Below are positions 9,970 through 18,353 of a stretch of DNA of 64,000 nt, piece by piece. The notes below the pieces were generated by a model. That model saw nothing but the letters and a program-made list of their open reading frames with translations, searched no databases and was not told the DNA's origin. Location: NCBI RefSeq assembly GCF_012927745.1, contig NZ_JABBKX010000008.1:183005-247004 (forward strand), written 5' to 3'. The DNA is from Neoroseomonas marina. Lineage in GTDB: Bacteria > Pseudomonadota > Alphaproteobacteria > Acetobacterales > Acetobacteraceae. The position numbers and the translations under genes are program-made. How positions within the stretch are numbered: position 1 is the stretch's first letter; each line of letters opens with the position of its first letter.

Positions 9970-11586
9970 GTGCGCGACCTGTCCCAACGGCTTTCCACCA
10001 CCCTGTCCTACGCCTTCGCCCTGTTGCTCGGCGCGGCGCTGGCGGCCTGGATCCTGCCGCCCGAGATGCTCGTGCCGCGCGCCGGGGCGGGCTTCGCACC
10101 GCAGGGCGATGCCGCGCAGCACGCCATCGCGCAGCGCTATTTCATCGGTGACGCCTGGCGATGGCCGCCGCTGCTGGCGGCAAACATCCTGCCGCCCGAT
10201 GGGCTCAACATCGCGTTCTCGGATGGCATCCCGCTGCTGGCGCTGCCCATCAAGGCGCTGCGGACGGTGCTGCCGGACGGCTTCCATGGAATCGGCCTGT
10301 GGTACGCCATCGCCTGGGCCCTGCAGCCGGTCGCGGCGGTCTGGTGCCTGCGCGGGACCGGGGAGCGGCGGCTGCTGCCGGCGGTTGCGATCGCGCTCGC
10401 GGCCTCGGCCATGCCGGCCTTCATCAACCGCTACGGCCATGCGGCGCTGACGGGGCATTTCACGCTGCTGGTCGCGCTCGGCCTCTATCTTCGGTTGGTA
10501 CGGGCATCATCGGTCGCGATGTGGGCCATGTCGGTCGTGACGGCGGTCGCGACGCTGCTGATCCATCCCTACCTCGCGGCGATGGTGCTGGCGCTGCTCG
10601 GCGCCGTGCCGGCCACCTTGCTGCTGCGTGGCGACCGCCGCTGGATCGGCGCCGCGGCCGCCCTTGCCGCCTGCGCCGGCGCGGTCGGCGGGACCATGGC
10701 GGCCTTCGGCTATCTCGGTGCCCAGGGCGACGGCGGTTTCGGCGATTTCGCGTTGAACCTGCTCTCGCCGGTCTGGCCGTACCGGTCCTGGCTGCTCGGC
10801 GCCTTCGCCGCCCAGGAGATCGACGCGACCGGCCATGGCGGATGGGAGGGCTACAACTGGCTCGGGCTCGGGCTGGCAGCGGGAATTGTCGCGGTGGCGG
10901 TGCTGGTCCCGCGGCAGGTGCTCGGCGTGCTGCGGCGTCACGCCGGGCTCGCGCTGGTGCTCGCCGGGCTGACGGCCATCGCCGTCTCCTTCCGCGTCGG
11001 GCTGGGCGATGCGGTGGTTCTCGACCTGGGCAAGCCGCCCGGCTTCCTTGAGCAGTTCCGCGCCTCCGGCCGGTTCTTCTGGCCGGTGGGCCTCGCGATG
11101 CTGGTGGGGACCGTTGCGCTGCTCGCGCGAATCCCGCGGATCGGCGTGCCGCTGGTGCTCGCTCTCGGCATTGTGCAGTTCGCCGATGCGCAGCCGAACC
11201 GGCAGGCGATGCGCGACTGGGCGCAGGTCCGGGAGCCCTGGACCGTGGATGCACCGGCGCTGCGGCGGCTGCTGGCGGAGGCAGGGTCGGTGTCGGTCTT
11301 CCCGACCTGGCCCTGCGTGCCCAAGCCCGACACCTTCGGCGATCACGCGCGGCAGCTGCAGGTGCTGAGCCTCGCGGCCGAACGACCCGTGCCGGCCAAC
11401 ACCATGTATGTGGCGCGCTGGCGCGGCGAGCGGCCGCGCTGCGACGATGCGGCGGCCCTCGCACGGCCCGTCGCGCCGGGCGAAGTGCGGATCATCCTGC
11501 CCGGGGCGCGCCAGGCGGCGATGGCCGCGATGCCGCCGGCGAACTGCACGGAGGTCGGCGACCTCCTGGCCTGCCGCGGGCGTTGA
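9970..11586 (+). CDS. DUF6311 multi-spanning membrane protein, possible GT-C glycosyltransferase
   Basis: 538 residues from GTG 9970, chosen because GGAG lies just upstream and the longer TTG start at 9871 gives a non-homologous arginine-rich tail. There are about 10-12 membrane helices followed by a soluble C-terminal part of about 150 residues (from roughly VDAPALRRLLAEAG). The first outside loop has acidic and polar residues (PQGDAAQHAIAQRYF) where GT-C enzymes place their catalytic aspartate. Family members are uncharacterised. It is convergent with the GtrB-like gene, which makes the kind of donor a GT-C enzyme uses. Enzymatic role is inference. Confidence 0.75.
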   Translation: MRDLSQRLSTTLSYAFALLLGAALAAWILPPEMLVPRAGAGFAPQGDAAQHAIAQRYFIGDAWRWPPLLAANILPPDGLNIAFSDGIPLLALPIKALRTVLPDGFHGIGLWYAIAWALQPVAAVWCLRGTGERRLLPAVAIALAASAMPAFINRYGHAALTGHFTLLVALGLYLRLVRASSVAMWAMSVVTAVATLLIHPYLAAMVLALLGAVPATLLLRGDRRWIGAAAALAACAGAVGGTMAAFGYLGAQGDGGFGDFALNLLSPVWPYRSWLLGAFAAQEIDATGHGGWEGYNWLGLGLAAGIVAVAVLVPRQVLGVLRRHAGLALVLAGLTAIAVSFRVGLGDAVVLDLGKPPGFLEQFRASGRFFWPVGLAMLVGTVALLARIPRIGVPLVLALGIVQFADAQPNRQAMRDWAQVREPWTVDAPALRRLLAEAGSVSVFPTWPCVPKPDTFGDHARQLQVLSLAAERPVPANTMYVARWRGERPRCDDAAALARPVAPGEVRIILPGARQAAMAAMPPANCTEVGDLLACRGR

Positions 11587-11598
11587 GAAGCGGCTCAG

Positions 11599-11612
11599 AG
11601 GCCTTTCGGCCT
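11599..11612. terminator. Short GGCC-TTTC-GGCC hairpin between convergent genes
   Basis: AGGCC-TTTC-GGCCT forms a 5-bp stem in the 66 nt between the DUF6311 stop and the GtrB-like stop. It shares the core of the repeats at 3434-3499 and 63911-63932 and probably ends transcription from one or both sides. Confidence 0.5.
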
Positions 11613-11652
11613 TGGACGGGTCGCGTCCGAGAGGTCAGCGCCCCGCCTGGCA

Positions 11653-12615
11653 TCACGCCTCGGGGCTGCGGCTCGGCAGGTAGCGCTCCGTGAAGTACAG
11701 CGGCCGCTGCTTCGTCTCGTTGAAGATGCGCCCGAGGTATTCCCCAATGATGCCGAGCATCATCATCTGCACGCCGCCCAGGAACAGCACGACGGCGAGC
11801 AGGCTCGGGTAGCCGGCGACGGGATTGCCCTGCAGCAGCGTCCGGCCGACGATGAAGGCGAGGTAGATCGTCGCCAGGACCGCGATCGCGAAGCCGACAT
11901 AGGTCGCGACCTTCAGCGGTGCGACGGTGAAGGAGGTGATCCCCTCCAGCGAGAAGTTCCACAGCTTCCAGTAGTTCCACTTCGTCTCGCCCGCCGCGCG
12001 CGGCGCTCGGTCGTAGCGGACCGCCTTGGACGGGAAGCCGATCCAGGCGAACAGGCCCTTCATGAAGCGGTGCTGCTCGCGCAGCTGCAGCAGGGCGTCG
12101 ATGGCGCGGCGGGACATCAGGCGGAAGTCGCCGGTATCCGGCGGCAGCTGCACCTTGCCGCCGATCCGCTGCATCACGCGGTAGAAGCCGGCCGCCGTCG
12201 CCTTCTTCAGCCAGGTCTCGCCCTCGCGCGTGTTGCGCTGGGCGTAGACGACGTCGAAGCCCTCCCGCCAGGTCGCGACCAGGGCGGGGATGACCTCCGG
12301 CGGGTCCTGCAGGTCGGCGTCGATCACGACCACCGCCTCGGTCGCCCGCGCGTGGTCCAGGCCCGCCGTCAGCGCGATCTCCTTGCCGAAATTCCGGGAC
12401 AGGTTCACCACCGCGGCGCGCGGGTCCTGCGCCTGGATGCCGAGCATCACCGACAGCGTCGCATCCCGGGAACCGTCGTTCACATAGACGACCTCCCAGG
12501 GGATGCCGATGTCCGCCAGCGCCGCGGCCAGGCGGCGATGGAGCTCGGGCAGGACCTCCTGCTCGTTATAGGCAGGGACGACGACGGATAGGGCGGGCGC
12601 GTCAGGGGTGGTCAT
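11653..12615 (-). CDS. GtrB-like polyprenyl-phosphate glycosyltransferase
   Basis: 320 residues: a GT2 catalytic domain, then two C-terminal membrane helices (about residues 228-255 and 265-290). SVVVPAYNEQEVLPEL, YVNDGSRDAT and VVVIDADLQDPPEVIP are the DPM1/GtrB/ArnC signature, and TGDFRLMSRRAIDAL and EQHRFMKGLFAWIGF complete the set. It makes an undecaprenyl-phosphate-linked sugar on the cytosolic face, later flipped and used outside by a GT-C enzyme. It is a stand-alone minus-strand gene convergent with DUF6311. Donor sugar not predictable. Confidence 0.92.
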   Translation of the reverse strand: MTTPDAPALSVVVPAYNEQEVLPELHRRLAAALADIGIPWEVVYVNDGSRDATLSVMLGIQAQDPRAAVVNLSRNFGKEIALTAGLDHARATEAVVVIDADLQDPPEVIPALVATWREGFDVVYAQRNTREGETWLKKATAAGFYRVMQRIGGKVQLPPDTGDFRLMSRRAIDALLQLREQHRFMKGLFAWIGFPSKAVRYDRAPRAAGETKWNYWKLWNFSLEGITSFTVAPLKVATYVGFAIAVLATIYLAFIVGRTLLQGNPVAGYPSLLAVVLFLGGVQMMMLGIIGEYLGRIFNETKQRPLYFTERYLPSRSPEA

Positions 12616-12680
12616 GGGACATTCCGGGCGATCGAACCCAGGAACAGCACCGCTCTGGCCAAATCAAGGCGCCACTGTGC

Positions 12681-13646
12681 CTAACCCTGGACGAAAAGGT
12701 TCAGCTCCGTCGCGATCACCTCCCATTCGCGCAGGCAGCGGGCGATGTCCTCGCGGAAGGCGGCGGGGCCCAGCCAGTCGGGGATGGTGTCGATCTCGAG
12801 CAGCCGGCGCTGGGTCGCCGGATTGTCCACGACGCGGCGGAACAGGTCGGCCGTGCGGTCGACGATCGGCTGCGGCGTGCGCGCCGGCGCCAGCAGGCCG
12901 ATGAAGCCCGAGAAGGCGAAGCGCTTCGAGAAGCCGGCCTCCTCCATCAGCGGCACTTCGGGCAGCGAGGGCAGTCGCCGCGTGCCCGACAGCGCCAGCG
13001 GACGGATCCGCCGCGACCGGATCGCCCCGCCGCTCGCCGCCATGGAATGGAAGGCGCAGGCGACGTTGCCCGCGAGCATGTCCTGCAGCATCGGCCCTTC
13101 GCCGCGATAGGCGACATGGGTCATGTTCAGCCGCGCCTCGTCCGAGAACATCTGCCCATAGGCATGCCCCGACGATCCCGGCGCATAGGAGCCGTAGGAC
13201 AGGTCCTTCCCCCGCGCCCAGGCGACGAACTCCTGCACCGTGTTCCCCTGGGTGGAAGGCGAGGCGCAGAGCACCAGCGGCGTCACGCCGAGCTTCCCGA
13301 CCGGGGCGAAGTCGTTGACGGGGTCATAGGGAAACCGTCGCAGCACGACCGGCGAGGTGACATGCGTCGTGATGGTGAACAGCATCGTGTGGCCGTCCGG
13401 CGTGGACCGCGCCGCGGCCTCGGTCCCGATCAGCCCGCCGGCGCCGCCGCGGTTGTCGATGACGATGGGCTGGCCGAGCTCCGCCGCCATGGGTTCCGCC
13501 ATCAGCCGGGCCCAGAGGTCGGTCGACCCGCCTGGCGGGAAGGGCACGATCCAGCGGATCGGCCGGTCCGGCCAGCTCCCCTGCGCCAGCGCCGGCCGCG
13601 CCAGGGCGAGTGCTGCCATCCCCGCCAGGATGCCGCGACGGTCCAT
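12681..13646 (-). CDS. Bug-family (TctC-like) periplasmic solute receptor
   Basis: 321 residues. The N-terminus MDRRGILAGMAALALARPALAQ is an export signal, with the mature protein starting near GSWPDRPIRWIVPF. The VPFPPGGSTDLWAR and NRGGAGGLIGTEAAARSTPDGHT segments are the Bug ligand-loop signatures. Such receptors bind carboxylates or amides. GGGAGGATACGAG ahead of ATG 13646 supplies the ribosome site and rules out the longer frame. No TctA/TctB membrane subunits are nearby. It is divergent from the AtzG/AtzE/AtzH operon, hinting at a related ligand, which is inference. Confidence 0.92.
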   Translation of the reverse strand: MDRRGILAGMAALALARPALAQGSWPDRPIRWIVPFPPGGSTDLWARLMAEPMAAELGQPIVIDNRGGAGGLIGTEAAARSTPDGHTMLFTITTHVTSPVVLRRFPYDPVNDFAPVGKLGVTPLVLCASPSTQGNTVQEFVAWARGKDLSYGSYAPGSSGHAYGQMFSDEARLNMTHVAYRGEGPMLQDMLAGNVACAFHSMAASGGAIRSRRIRPLALSGTRRLPSLPEVPLMEEAGFSKRFAFSGFIGLLAPARTPQPIVDRTADLFRRVVDNPATQRRLLEIDTIPDWLGPAAFREDIARCLREWEVIATELNLFVQG

Positions 13647-13720
13647 CTCGTATCCTCCCGCAGTCTTCGTTGCGGTCAGCCTAGGTGGCGGGCGCGCGCC
13701 TTCGCAACCGGCGCGGGATG

Positions 13721-13756
13721 GCCTCAGGCGCGGGGATTGCCTCAGGCGCGGGGATT
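13721..13756. repeat. Two tandem 18-bp repeats upstream of the AtzG gene
   Basis: GCCTCAGGCGCGGGGATT occurs at 13721-13738 and again at 13739-13756 with no spacer and no mismatch. The pair sits between the divergent Bug receptor start (13646) and the AtzG-like start (13791), where a regulator would bind. A duplication accident is the alternative. Confidence 0.7.
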
Positions 13757-13790
13757 GCATGATGTGCCGGCCTCAACGGAGCCTGCCGTC

Positions 13791-13988
13791 ATGTCCGTGC
13801 CCACGCCCCCCGACCCCGAGGCCCTGATCGCCGCGCTGCTGCCTGCGACCGGCATTCCCCTCGATCCGGCCTGGCGTGCCGCGGTTGCGGCCAATCTGCG
13901 CGTGGCCGGTGCGATCGCAACCGTTCTCCAGGCCTTTTCGCTGCCCGATTCGACCGAGCCCGCCCCGGTCTACGAGCCCGGCCGATGA
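13791..13988 (+). CDS. AtzG-like (HpxX-like, DUF4089) amidase subunit
   Basis: 65 residues. The motif IAALLPATGIPLDPAWRAAVAANLRVAGAI fits the small helical DUF4089/AtzG proteins that bind and stabilise AtzE-type amidases. It ends in the ATGA shared with the amidase start, the expected gene order, so the two are made in stoichiometric coupling. A CGGAG lies about 10 nt before the ATG. On its own a protein this short would be a weak call; the position directly before an AtzE-type amidase is what makes it firm. Confidence 0.85.
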   Translation: MSVPTPPDPEALIAALLPATGIPLDPAWRAAVAANLRVAGAIATVLQAFSLPDSTEPAPVYEPGR

Positions 13989-15394
13989 GCCTCGCGGACC
14001 TGCTCGATCGCGACGCGGTCGGGATCGCCGCGGTCTTCGCCGCCGGTGAGGCCAGCGCCGGCGAGATCGCCGAGGCTGCCATCGCCCGCATCGCGGCGCG
14101 CAACCCGGTGCTCAATGCCTTCACCGATGTGACGGCGGACCGCGCCCGCGCCCGCGCCGCCGTGCTCGATGCCGCGCGCGCGGCGGGGCAGGACCTGCCG
14201 CCGCTCGCGGCCGCGCCCTTCGCGGCGAAGAACCTGTTCGACATCGCGGGGCTGCCGACCCGTGCCGGGTCGCGCATCAACCGGGATCTGCCGCCCGCCG
14301 CCCGCGACGCGACGCTGGTCGAACGGCTCGAAGCCGCCGGCGGCCTGCTGCTCGGCGGGCTCAACATGGGCGAATACGCCTACGACTTCACCGGCGAGAA
14401 CGCCCATGACGGCCCGTCGCGGAACCCGCACGACCCGACGCGGATGACCGGCGGGTCCTCTGGCGGATCGGGCGGCGCGGTCGCGGGCGGCATGGCGGCG
14501 ATCGCGTTGGGGTCGGACACCAACGGGTCGATCCGCGTGCCGTCCTCCTTCTGCGGCACCTTCGGGCTGAAGCCGACCTACGGGCGGCTGTCGCGCGGGC
14601 ATTCCTTCCCCTTCGTCGGCGCGCTCGACCATGTCGGCCCGCTCGCGCGCTCGGTGCGCGACCTCGCGGCATCCTACGACGTCATGCAGGGGCCTGATGC
14701 GGCCGATCCCGGCTGCTCGGCGCGCGCGCCCGAACCGATCGGGCAGGGCTTCGAGGGCGGCATCACGGGGCTGCGCATCGCGCGCCTCGGCGGCTGGTTC
14801 GCGCGGCACCAGCTGCCGGAGAGCGACGCGGCGCTCGCGTCCGCCTGCGCCGCCCTCGGCGTCACCGCCGAAGCGGAACTGCCCGAGGCCGAGCGTGCCC
14901 GCGGCGCCGCCTTCCTCATCACCATGGCCGAGGCCGCGGAATTCCACCTGCCGCGCCTGCGCGAACGCCCGGGCGACTTCGACCCCGCCGTGCGCGACCG
15001 CCTGATCGCCGGTGCCCTGCTGCCGGCGACCTGGGTGCAGACGGCGCAGCGATTCCGGCGCTGGTTCGCGGACCAGGTCGCCGAGTTGTTCCGCCACCAC
15101 GACGTGCTGCTCGCGCCGGCCACGCCGATGTCCGCGCCGCCCCTCGGCACCGCGACGGTGACGCTCGACGGCGTCGAGATGCCGTTGCGGCCCAATATCG
15201 GCGTCTATACCCAGCCGATCTCCTTCATCGGCCTGCCGGTGGTCGCCGCGCCGATCTGGCCGCCCGGCGCGCGTCTGCCGCTCGCGGTGCAGGTCATCGC
15301 GCCCGCCTGGCGGGAGGACCTCGCGCTGCGGGTCGCCCGCGTGCTGGAACGCGAGGGCATCGCCCGCGCCCCCGTCGCCGCCTTCGGAGCCTGA
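13985..15394 (+). CDS. AtzE-family amidase
   Basis: 469 residues, amidase-signature fold. The Ser-cisSer-Lys triad is visible: K in APFAAKNLFD, cis-Ser in MTGGSSGGSGGAVAGG, and the nucleophile in ALGSDTNGSIRVPSS. The DTN rather than DTG form is that of the AtzE/HpxY branch. AtzE hydrolyses carboxyurea-type amides in cyanuric acid breakdown, and HpxY is linked to oxalurate and uric acid breakdown. Flanked by AtzG-like and AtzH-like genes, it completes an XYZ cassette; no HpxW is nearby. The natural substrate is uncertain: a urea- or oxalurate-like amide is my best guess. Confidence 0.92.
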   Translation: MSLADLLDRDAVGIAAVFAAGEASAGEIAEAAIARIAARNPVLNAFTDVTADRARARAAVLDAARAAGQDLPPLAAAPFAAKNLFDIAGLPTRAGSRINRDLPPAARDATLVERLEAAGGLLLGGLNMGEYAYDFTGENAHDGPSRNPHDPTRMTGGSSGGSGGAVAGGMAAIALGSDTNGSIRVPSSFCGTFGLKPTYGRLSRGHSFPFVGALDHVGPLARSVRDLAASYDVMQGPDAADPGCSARAPEPIGQGFEGGITGLRIARLGGWFARHQLPESDAALASACAALGVTAEAELPEAERARGAAFLITMAEAAEFHLPRLRERPGDFDPAVRDRLIAGALLPATWVQTAQRFRRWFADQVAELFRHHDVLLAPATPMSAPPLGTATVTLDGVEMPLRPNIGVYTQPISFIGLPVVAAPIWPPGARLPLAVQVIAPAWREDLALRVARVLEREGIARAPVAAFGA

Positions 15395-15397
15395 CGC

Positions 15398-15778
15398 ATG
15401 GACATCGACATCCCCGCGGTGAAGGCCGAGGTCGAGGCCGTCTTCGCCCGCTACGAGACGGCGCTCGTCACCAACGACGTGCCGGTTCTCGACGAATTGT
15501 TCTGGGTGAGCCCCGCGACCGTTCGCTTCGGCGCCACCGAGAACCTGTTCGGCGCCGAGGAGATCGCCGCCTTCCGCGCCGGCCGCTCGCCGGTCGGCCT
15601 CTCGCGCGAGGTCCTGCGCACCTCGATCACCACCTTCGGGCGGGACTTCGCGACCGCCTCCATCACCTTCCGGCGCCATGGCAGCGCCCGCATCGGGCGG
15701 CAGCAGCAATCCTGGGTCCGCTTCCCCGAGGGCTGGCGCGTCGTCGCGGCCCACGTCAGCCTGCTGGACGCGCCCTGA
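15398..15778 (+). CDS. AtzH-like (HpxZ, DUF3225) NTF2-fold protein
   Basis: 126 residues with the SnoaL/NTF2-like layout: a helix opening ([25 protein letters not shown]), a curved sheet, then [18 protein letters not shown] at the end. It matches the HpxZ/AtzH family that accompanies AtzG and AtzE. It starts 3 nt after the amidase stop, so it belongs to the same transcript. The family has been proposed to act on unstable carboxylated intermediates of the amidase reaction; I recall this as a proposal and do not treat it as settled. Confidence 0.88.
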   Translation: MDIDIPAVKAEVEAVFARYETALVTNDVPVLDELFWVSPATVRFGATENLFGAEEIAAFRAGRSPVGLSREVLRTSITTFGRDFATASITFRRHGSARIGRQQQSWVRFPEGWRVVAAHVSLLDAP

Positions 15779-15796
15779 GGACCACCGACCGCCACC

Positions 15797-17227
15797 ATGC
15801 CGTCTCCCCGTACGCTTCTGGAACTCGAGGCCGATGTCGTCCGCGACCTCGCCCTCACCGCCCATCCCCGCGCGCCCTGGCTCGTGCCCAAGACCGTTGG
15901 CGGAAAGCCTGTCCTCGACTGCCTTGTTATCGGCGGCGGGCAATGCGGCCTTGCCGTCGCCTTCGCGCTGAAGCGCGACCGGGTCGACAACCTGCTGGTG
16001 ATCGACCGCGCGCCCTATGCCCAGGAAGGGCCGTGGTCGACTTTTGCGCGGATGCGCACGCTGCGTTCGCTGAAGGACCAGACCGGGCCGGACCTGCGCA
16101 CGCCCTCCCTGACCTACCAGGCCTGGCACGAGGCGCAGTTCGGCGCCGCCGACTTCGCGCGGTTGCACCTGATCCCCACCAGGCTCTGGGCCGACTACCT
16201 GCTGTGGTTCCGCCGCGTCACCGGCATCCCGGTGCGCAACGGCGTCAGCGCGGGCCGCATCGGGCCGGCGCGGACGGATGACGGGCTGCCCTGCCTGTCG
16301 GTCGAGACCTCCGAGGGCGTGATGCTCGCGCGCAAGGTCGTCATGGCGACCGGGCAGGAAGGCGTCGGCGAATGGTGGATGCCCGACTTCGTGCGCGCCC
16401 TGCCGCGATCGCTGCGGGCGCATGCCGCAGACGGGATCGACTTCGCGGCGCTGCGCGGGAAGGTGGTGGCGGTGCTGGGCGCCGGGGCCTCGGCCTTCGA
16501 CAACGCGGCCGTCGCGCTCGAGGCCGGCGCGAAGGAGGTGCACCTGTTCTGCCGCCGCGCCGTGCCGATGGACATCCAGCCCTATCGCTGGCTGACCTTC
16601 GCGGGCTTCCTGCGCCACCTGGGCGACATGCCGGACGAATGGCGCTGGCGCTTCATGTCCCACATCCTCGGCCTGCGGGAGGGCTTCTCGCAGGAGACCT
16701 ACGACCGCGTCCGCTCCTACCCGAACTTCACCATGCATCTCGGCCGGCCCTGGACGGGGGCGCGGGCGGAGGGCGGGCGCGCGGTGCTCGAGACGGCGCG
16801 CGGGGATTTCGCCGCCGATTTCGCGATCTGCGGCACGGGCGTGCGGATGGATGCGCGGCTGGTGCCCGAACTGGCCGGCTGCGCGGCCAACATCGCGAAC
16901 TGGGGCGACCGCTACACGCCGCCGCCCGAGGAGGCGAATGAGCGCCTGGCGATGTTCCCCTATCTCGGCGCCGACTACGCCTTCCTGGAGAAGCGGCCGG
17001 GCGAGACGCCCTGGATCCGCGACATCCACCTGTTCGGCATCGGGGCGAGCATGTCCTTCGGTCCGTCGGGGTCGTCGATCAACGCGATGTCGATCTCGGC
17101 GCCGCGGCTCGCCGCCGGCGTGACGCGCGGATTGTTCGAGGGTGACCTGCCGCGGCTCTACGCGGATCTGCGCGCCTACGACATCAAGCAGGTGACGCTC
17201 GACCCGGCACGCACCGCAGCCGAATAG
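15797..17227 (+). CDS. Flavin-containing monooxygenase-like oxidoreductase
   Basis: 476 residues. The FAD Rossmann motif is VIGGGQCG (G46-G51) and the NAD(P) Rossmann motif is VLGAGASAFDNAA near residue 225, the paired arrangement of FMO/Baeyer-Villiger-type flavoproteins. FARMRTLRSLKDQTGP lies where FMOs place a conserved loop. The gene begins 18 nt after the AtzH-like gene, so it is probably the last member of that operon. It may oxidise the compound whose amide is cleaved by the AtzE-like enzyme, or be unrelated cargo. Substrate unknown. Confidence 0.82.
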   Translation: MPSPRTLLELEADVVRDLALTAHPRAPWLVPKTVGGKPVLDCLVIGGGQCGLAVAFALKRDRVDNLLVIDRAPYAQEGPWSTFARMRTLRSLKDQTGPDLRTPSLTYQAWHEAQFGAADFARLHLIPTRLWADYLLWFRRVTGIPVRNGVSAGRIGPARTDDGLPCLSVETSEGVMLARKVVMATGQEGVGEWWMPDFVRALPRSLRAHAADGIDFAALRGKVVAVLGAGASAFDNAAVALEAGAKEVHLFCRRAVPMDIQPYRWLTFAGFLRHLGDMPDEWRWRFMSHILGLREGFSQETYDRVRSYPNFTMHLGRPWTGARAEGGRAVLETARGDFAADFAICGTGVRMDARLVPELAGCAANIANWGDRYTPPPEEANERLAMFPYLGADYAFLEKRPGETPWIRDIHLFGIGASMSFGPSGSSINAMSISAPRLAAGVTRGLFEGDLPRLYADLRAYDIKQVTLDPARTAAE

Positions 17228-17245
17228 ACGAGGTGGAAGACGGGC

Positions 17246-17268
17246 GGCCCGAGGCAGAGCCTCGGGCC
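17246..17268. terminator. Bidirectional terminator hairpin
   Basis: GGCCCGAGGC and GCCTCGGGCC form a perfect 10-bp stem with an AGA loop, 19 nt after the monooxygenase stop and between it and the convergent porin gene. There is no T-run on either side, so termination may be partial or Rho-aided. Confidence 0.55.
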
Positions 17269-17377
17269 GGGAGCGCAAGGCGCGACCGCGCCCAGACCTT
17301 CATCCATCGCCGGTGCGCCAGCACGTGGCGCGAAAGCCAAGGCGGCCGGATGGTCGCCGCCGGCGCCTGAGGACCAA

Positions 17378-18121
17378 CTAAAACGTCCAGCTCACCGAGG
17401 CGATGAAGCGGTTGTCGCAGACCTTCAGGCCGCCGCACTCGGACTGGCTGATGTTGGTGCCGTAGAAGCCTGCGGCGACCGAGACGCCGTAGGCGATCGG
17501 CACCGTCACGTAGATGCTGTAGGCGAGGTAGTCGGGCGCGCCGAAGCGGGCGTTGTTGTCGATCCACTGGTAGCCGATGCGGCCCGAGATCACGATGTCA
17601 TGCAGCGGCGTCTTCCAGTCCGCTCCGCCCTCGAGCCACAGGCTGTTGCCGGAGGACCCGAAGAAGTCCGGCGACCAGGCCGCGGTGCCGACGAAGGTGA
17701 CGGGCTCCAGTTCGTACTTCAGCTTGAGGATCGCCTCGGCATAGGACAGCTGGTACTGGCCCGGCTGCTCGCTGTAGCCCGGGTAGGTGTACCAGGTGCC
17801 GCCGATGTCGAAGGTGAAGTTGTCGATCGTGCGCCGGTAGCCGCCGATCAGGTCAACTTCCTGTCGCGCATTGGTGTTCGGGAAGGCGACGTTGCTCGCG
17901 AAGGTGCCGATGTAGAGCCCGACCTCATGGGACAGTTCGGCCGAGCCCTGGATCGCCGGGCGGCTGCGCGTCTGGCTGATGTTGCGGAACACGTAGTCGG
18001 TGGCCCCCGTCACGGTGCCCGTGGCGGAGAAGCCGTTTCCGAGGTCCACCTGGGCGGAGGCGGGCGCGGCACCCGCCGCGACAAGGAGGCCGAGAGCGCA
18101 GACAGCGAGTTTCTTGAGCAT
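17378..18121 (-). CDS. TorF-family outer-membrane porin
   Basis: 247 residues. MLKKLAVCALGLLVAAGAAPASAQ is a clear signal peptide. The mature part alternates aromatic and small residues in beta strands, begins with the TorF-like TATGTVTGATDYVFRNISQT pattern (here FSATGTVTGATDYVFRN) and ends in a terminal phenylalanine (ASVSWTF), the BAM recognition signal. Length is usual for 12-14 strand barrels. An in-frame extension upstream of 18121 carries no export signal and was rejected. It stands alone. Solute unknown. Confidence 0.88.
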   Translation of the reverse strand: MLKKLAVCALGLLVAAGAAPASAQVDLGNGFSATGTVTGATDYVFRNISQTRSRPAIQGSAELSHEVGLYIGTFASNVAFPNTNARQEVDLIGGYRRTIDNFTFDIGGTWYTYPGYSEQPGQYQLSYAEAILKLKYELEPVTFVGTAAWSPDFFGSSGNSLWLEGGADWKTPLHDIVISGRIGYQWIDNNARFGAPDYLAYSIYVTVPIAYGVSVAAGFYGTNISQSECGGLKVCDNRFIASVSWTF

Positions 18122-18321
18122 GTGAAGCGGTCCGATCCTTTCCTGCATCGTCGATGCAACGGTTCCGAAGGCGGGCCCGTTCCCGGACTGCCTATGAAAC
18201 CCCATCAAGCAAGGTGCGTGCCGCGAAGCTGGATGCGGCGCTGCGCCGTCCTGATCGGTCGGAACGGCGTAAAGGCGCAATGCGACATTGGCCGCAGGGC
18301 CGCAAAGATCCCGCAAAGGTC

Positions 18322-18345
18322 GGGGGCGGGCGCAGGCCCGCCCCC
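18322..18345 (-). terminator. Terminator after the TPP-dependent enzyme
   Basis: GGGGGCGGGC (18322-18331) and GCCCGCCCCC (18336-18345) form a perfect 10-bp stem with a GCAG loop, 8 nt after the stop of the minus-strand gene ending at 18354. No T-run follows. The rest of the 232-nt gap up to the porin start holds nothing I can name. Confidence 0.5.
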
Positions 18346-18353
18346 CGGCGCGA

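Noticed and set aside
13970..17278. Very long open frame on the minus strand (about 1100 codons) opposite AtzE, AtzH and the monooxygenase
   Set aside because: It is rich in Arg, Gly, His and Asp, has no motif, and mirrors codon bias of the real plus-strand genes, as expected from GC-rich third positions.
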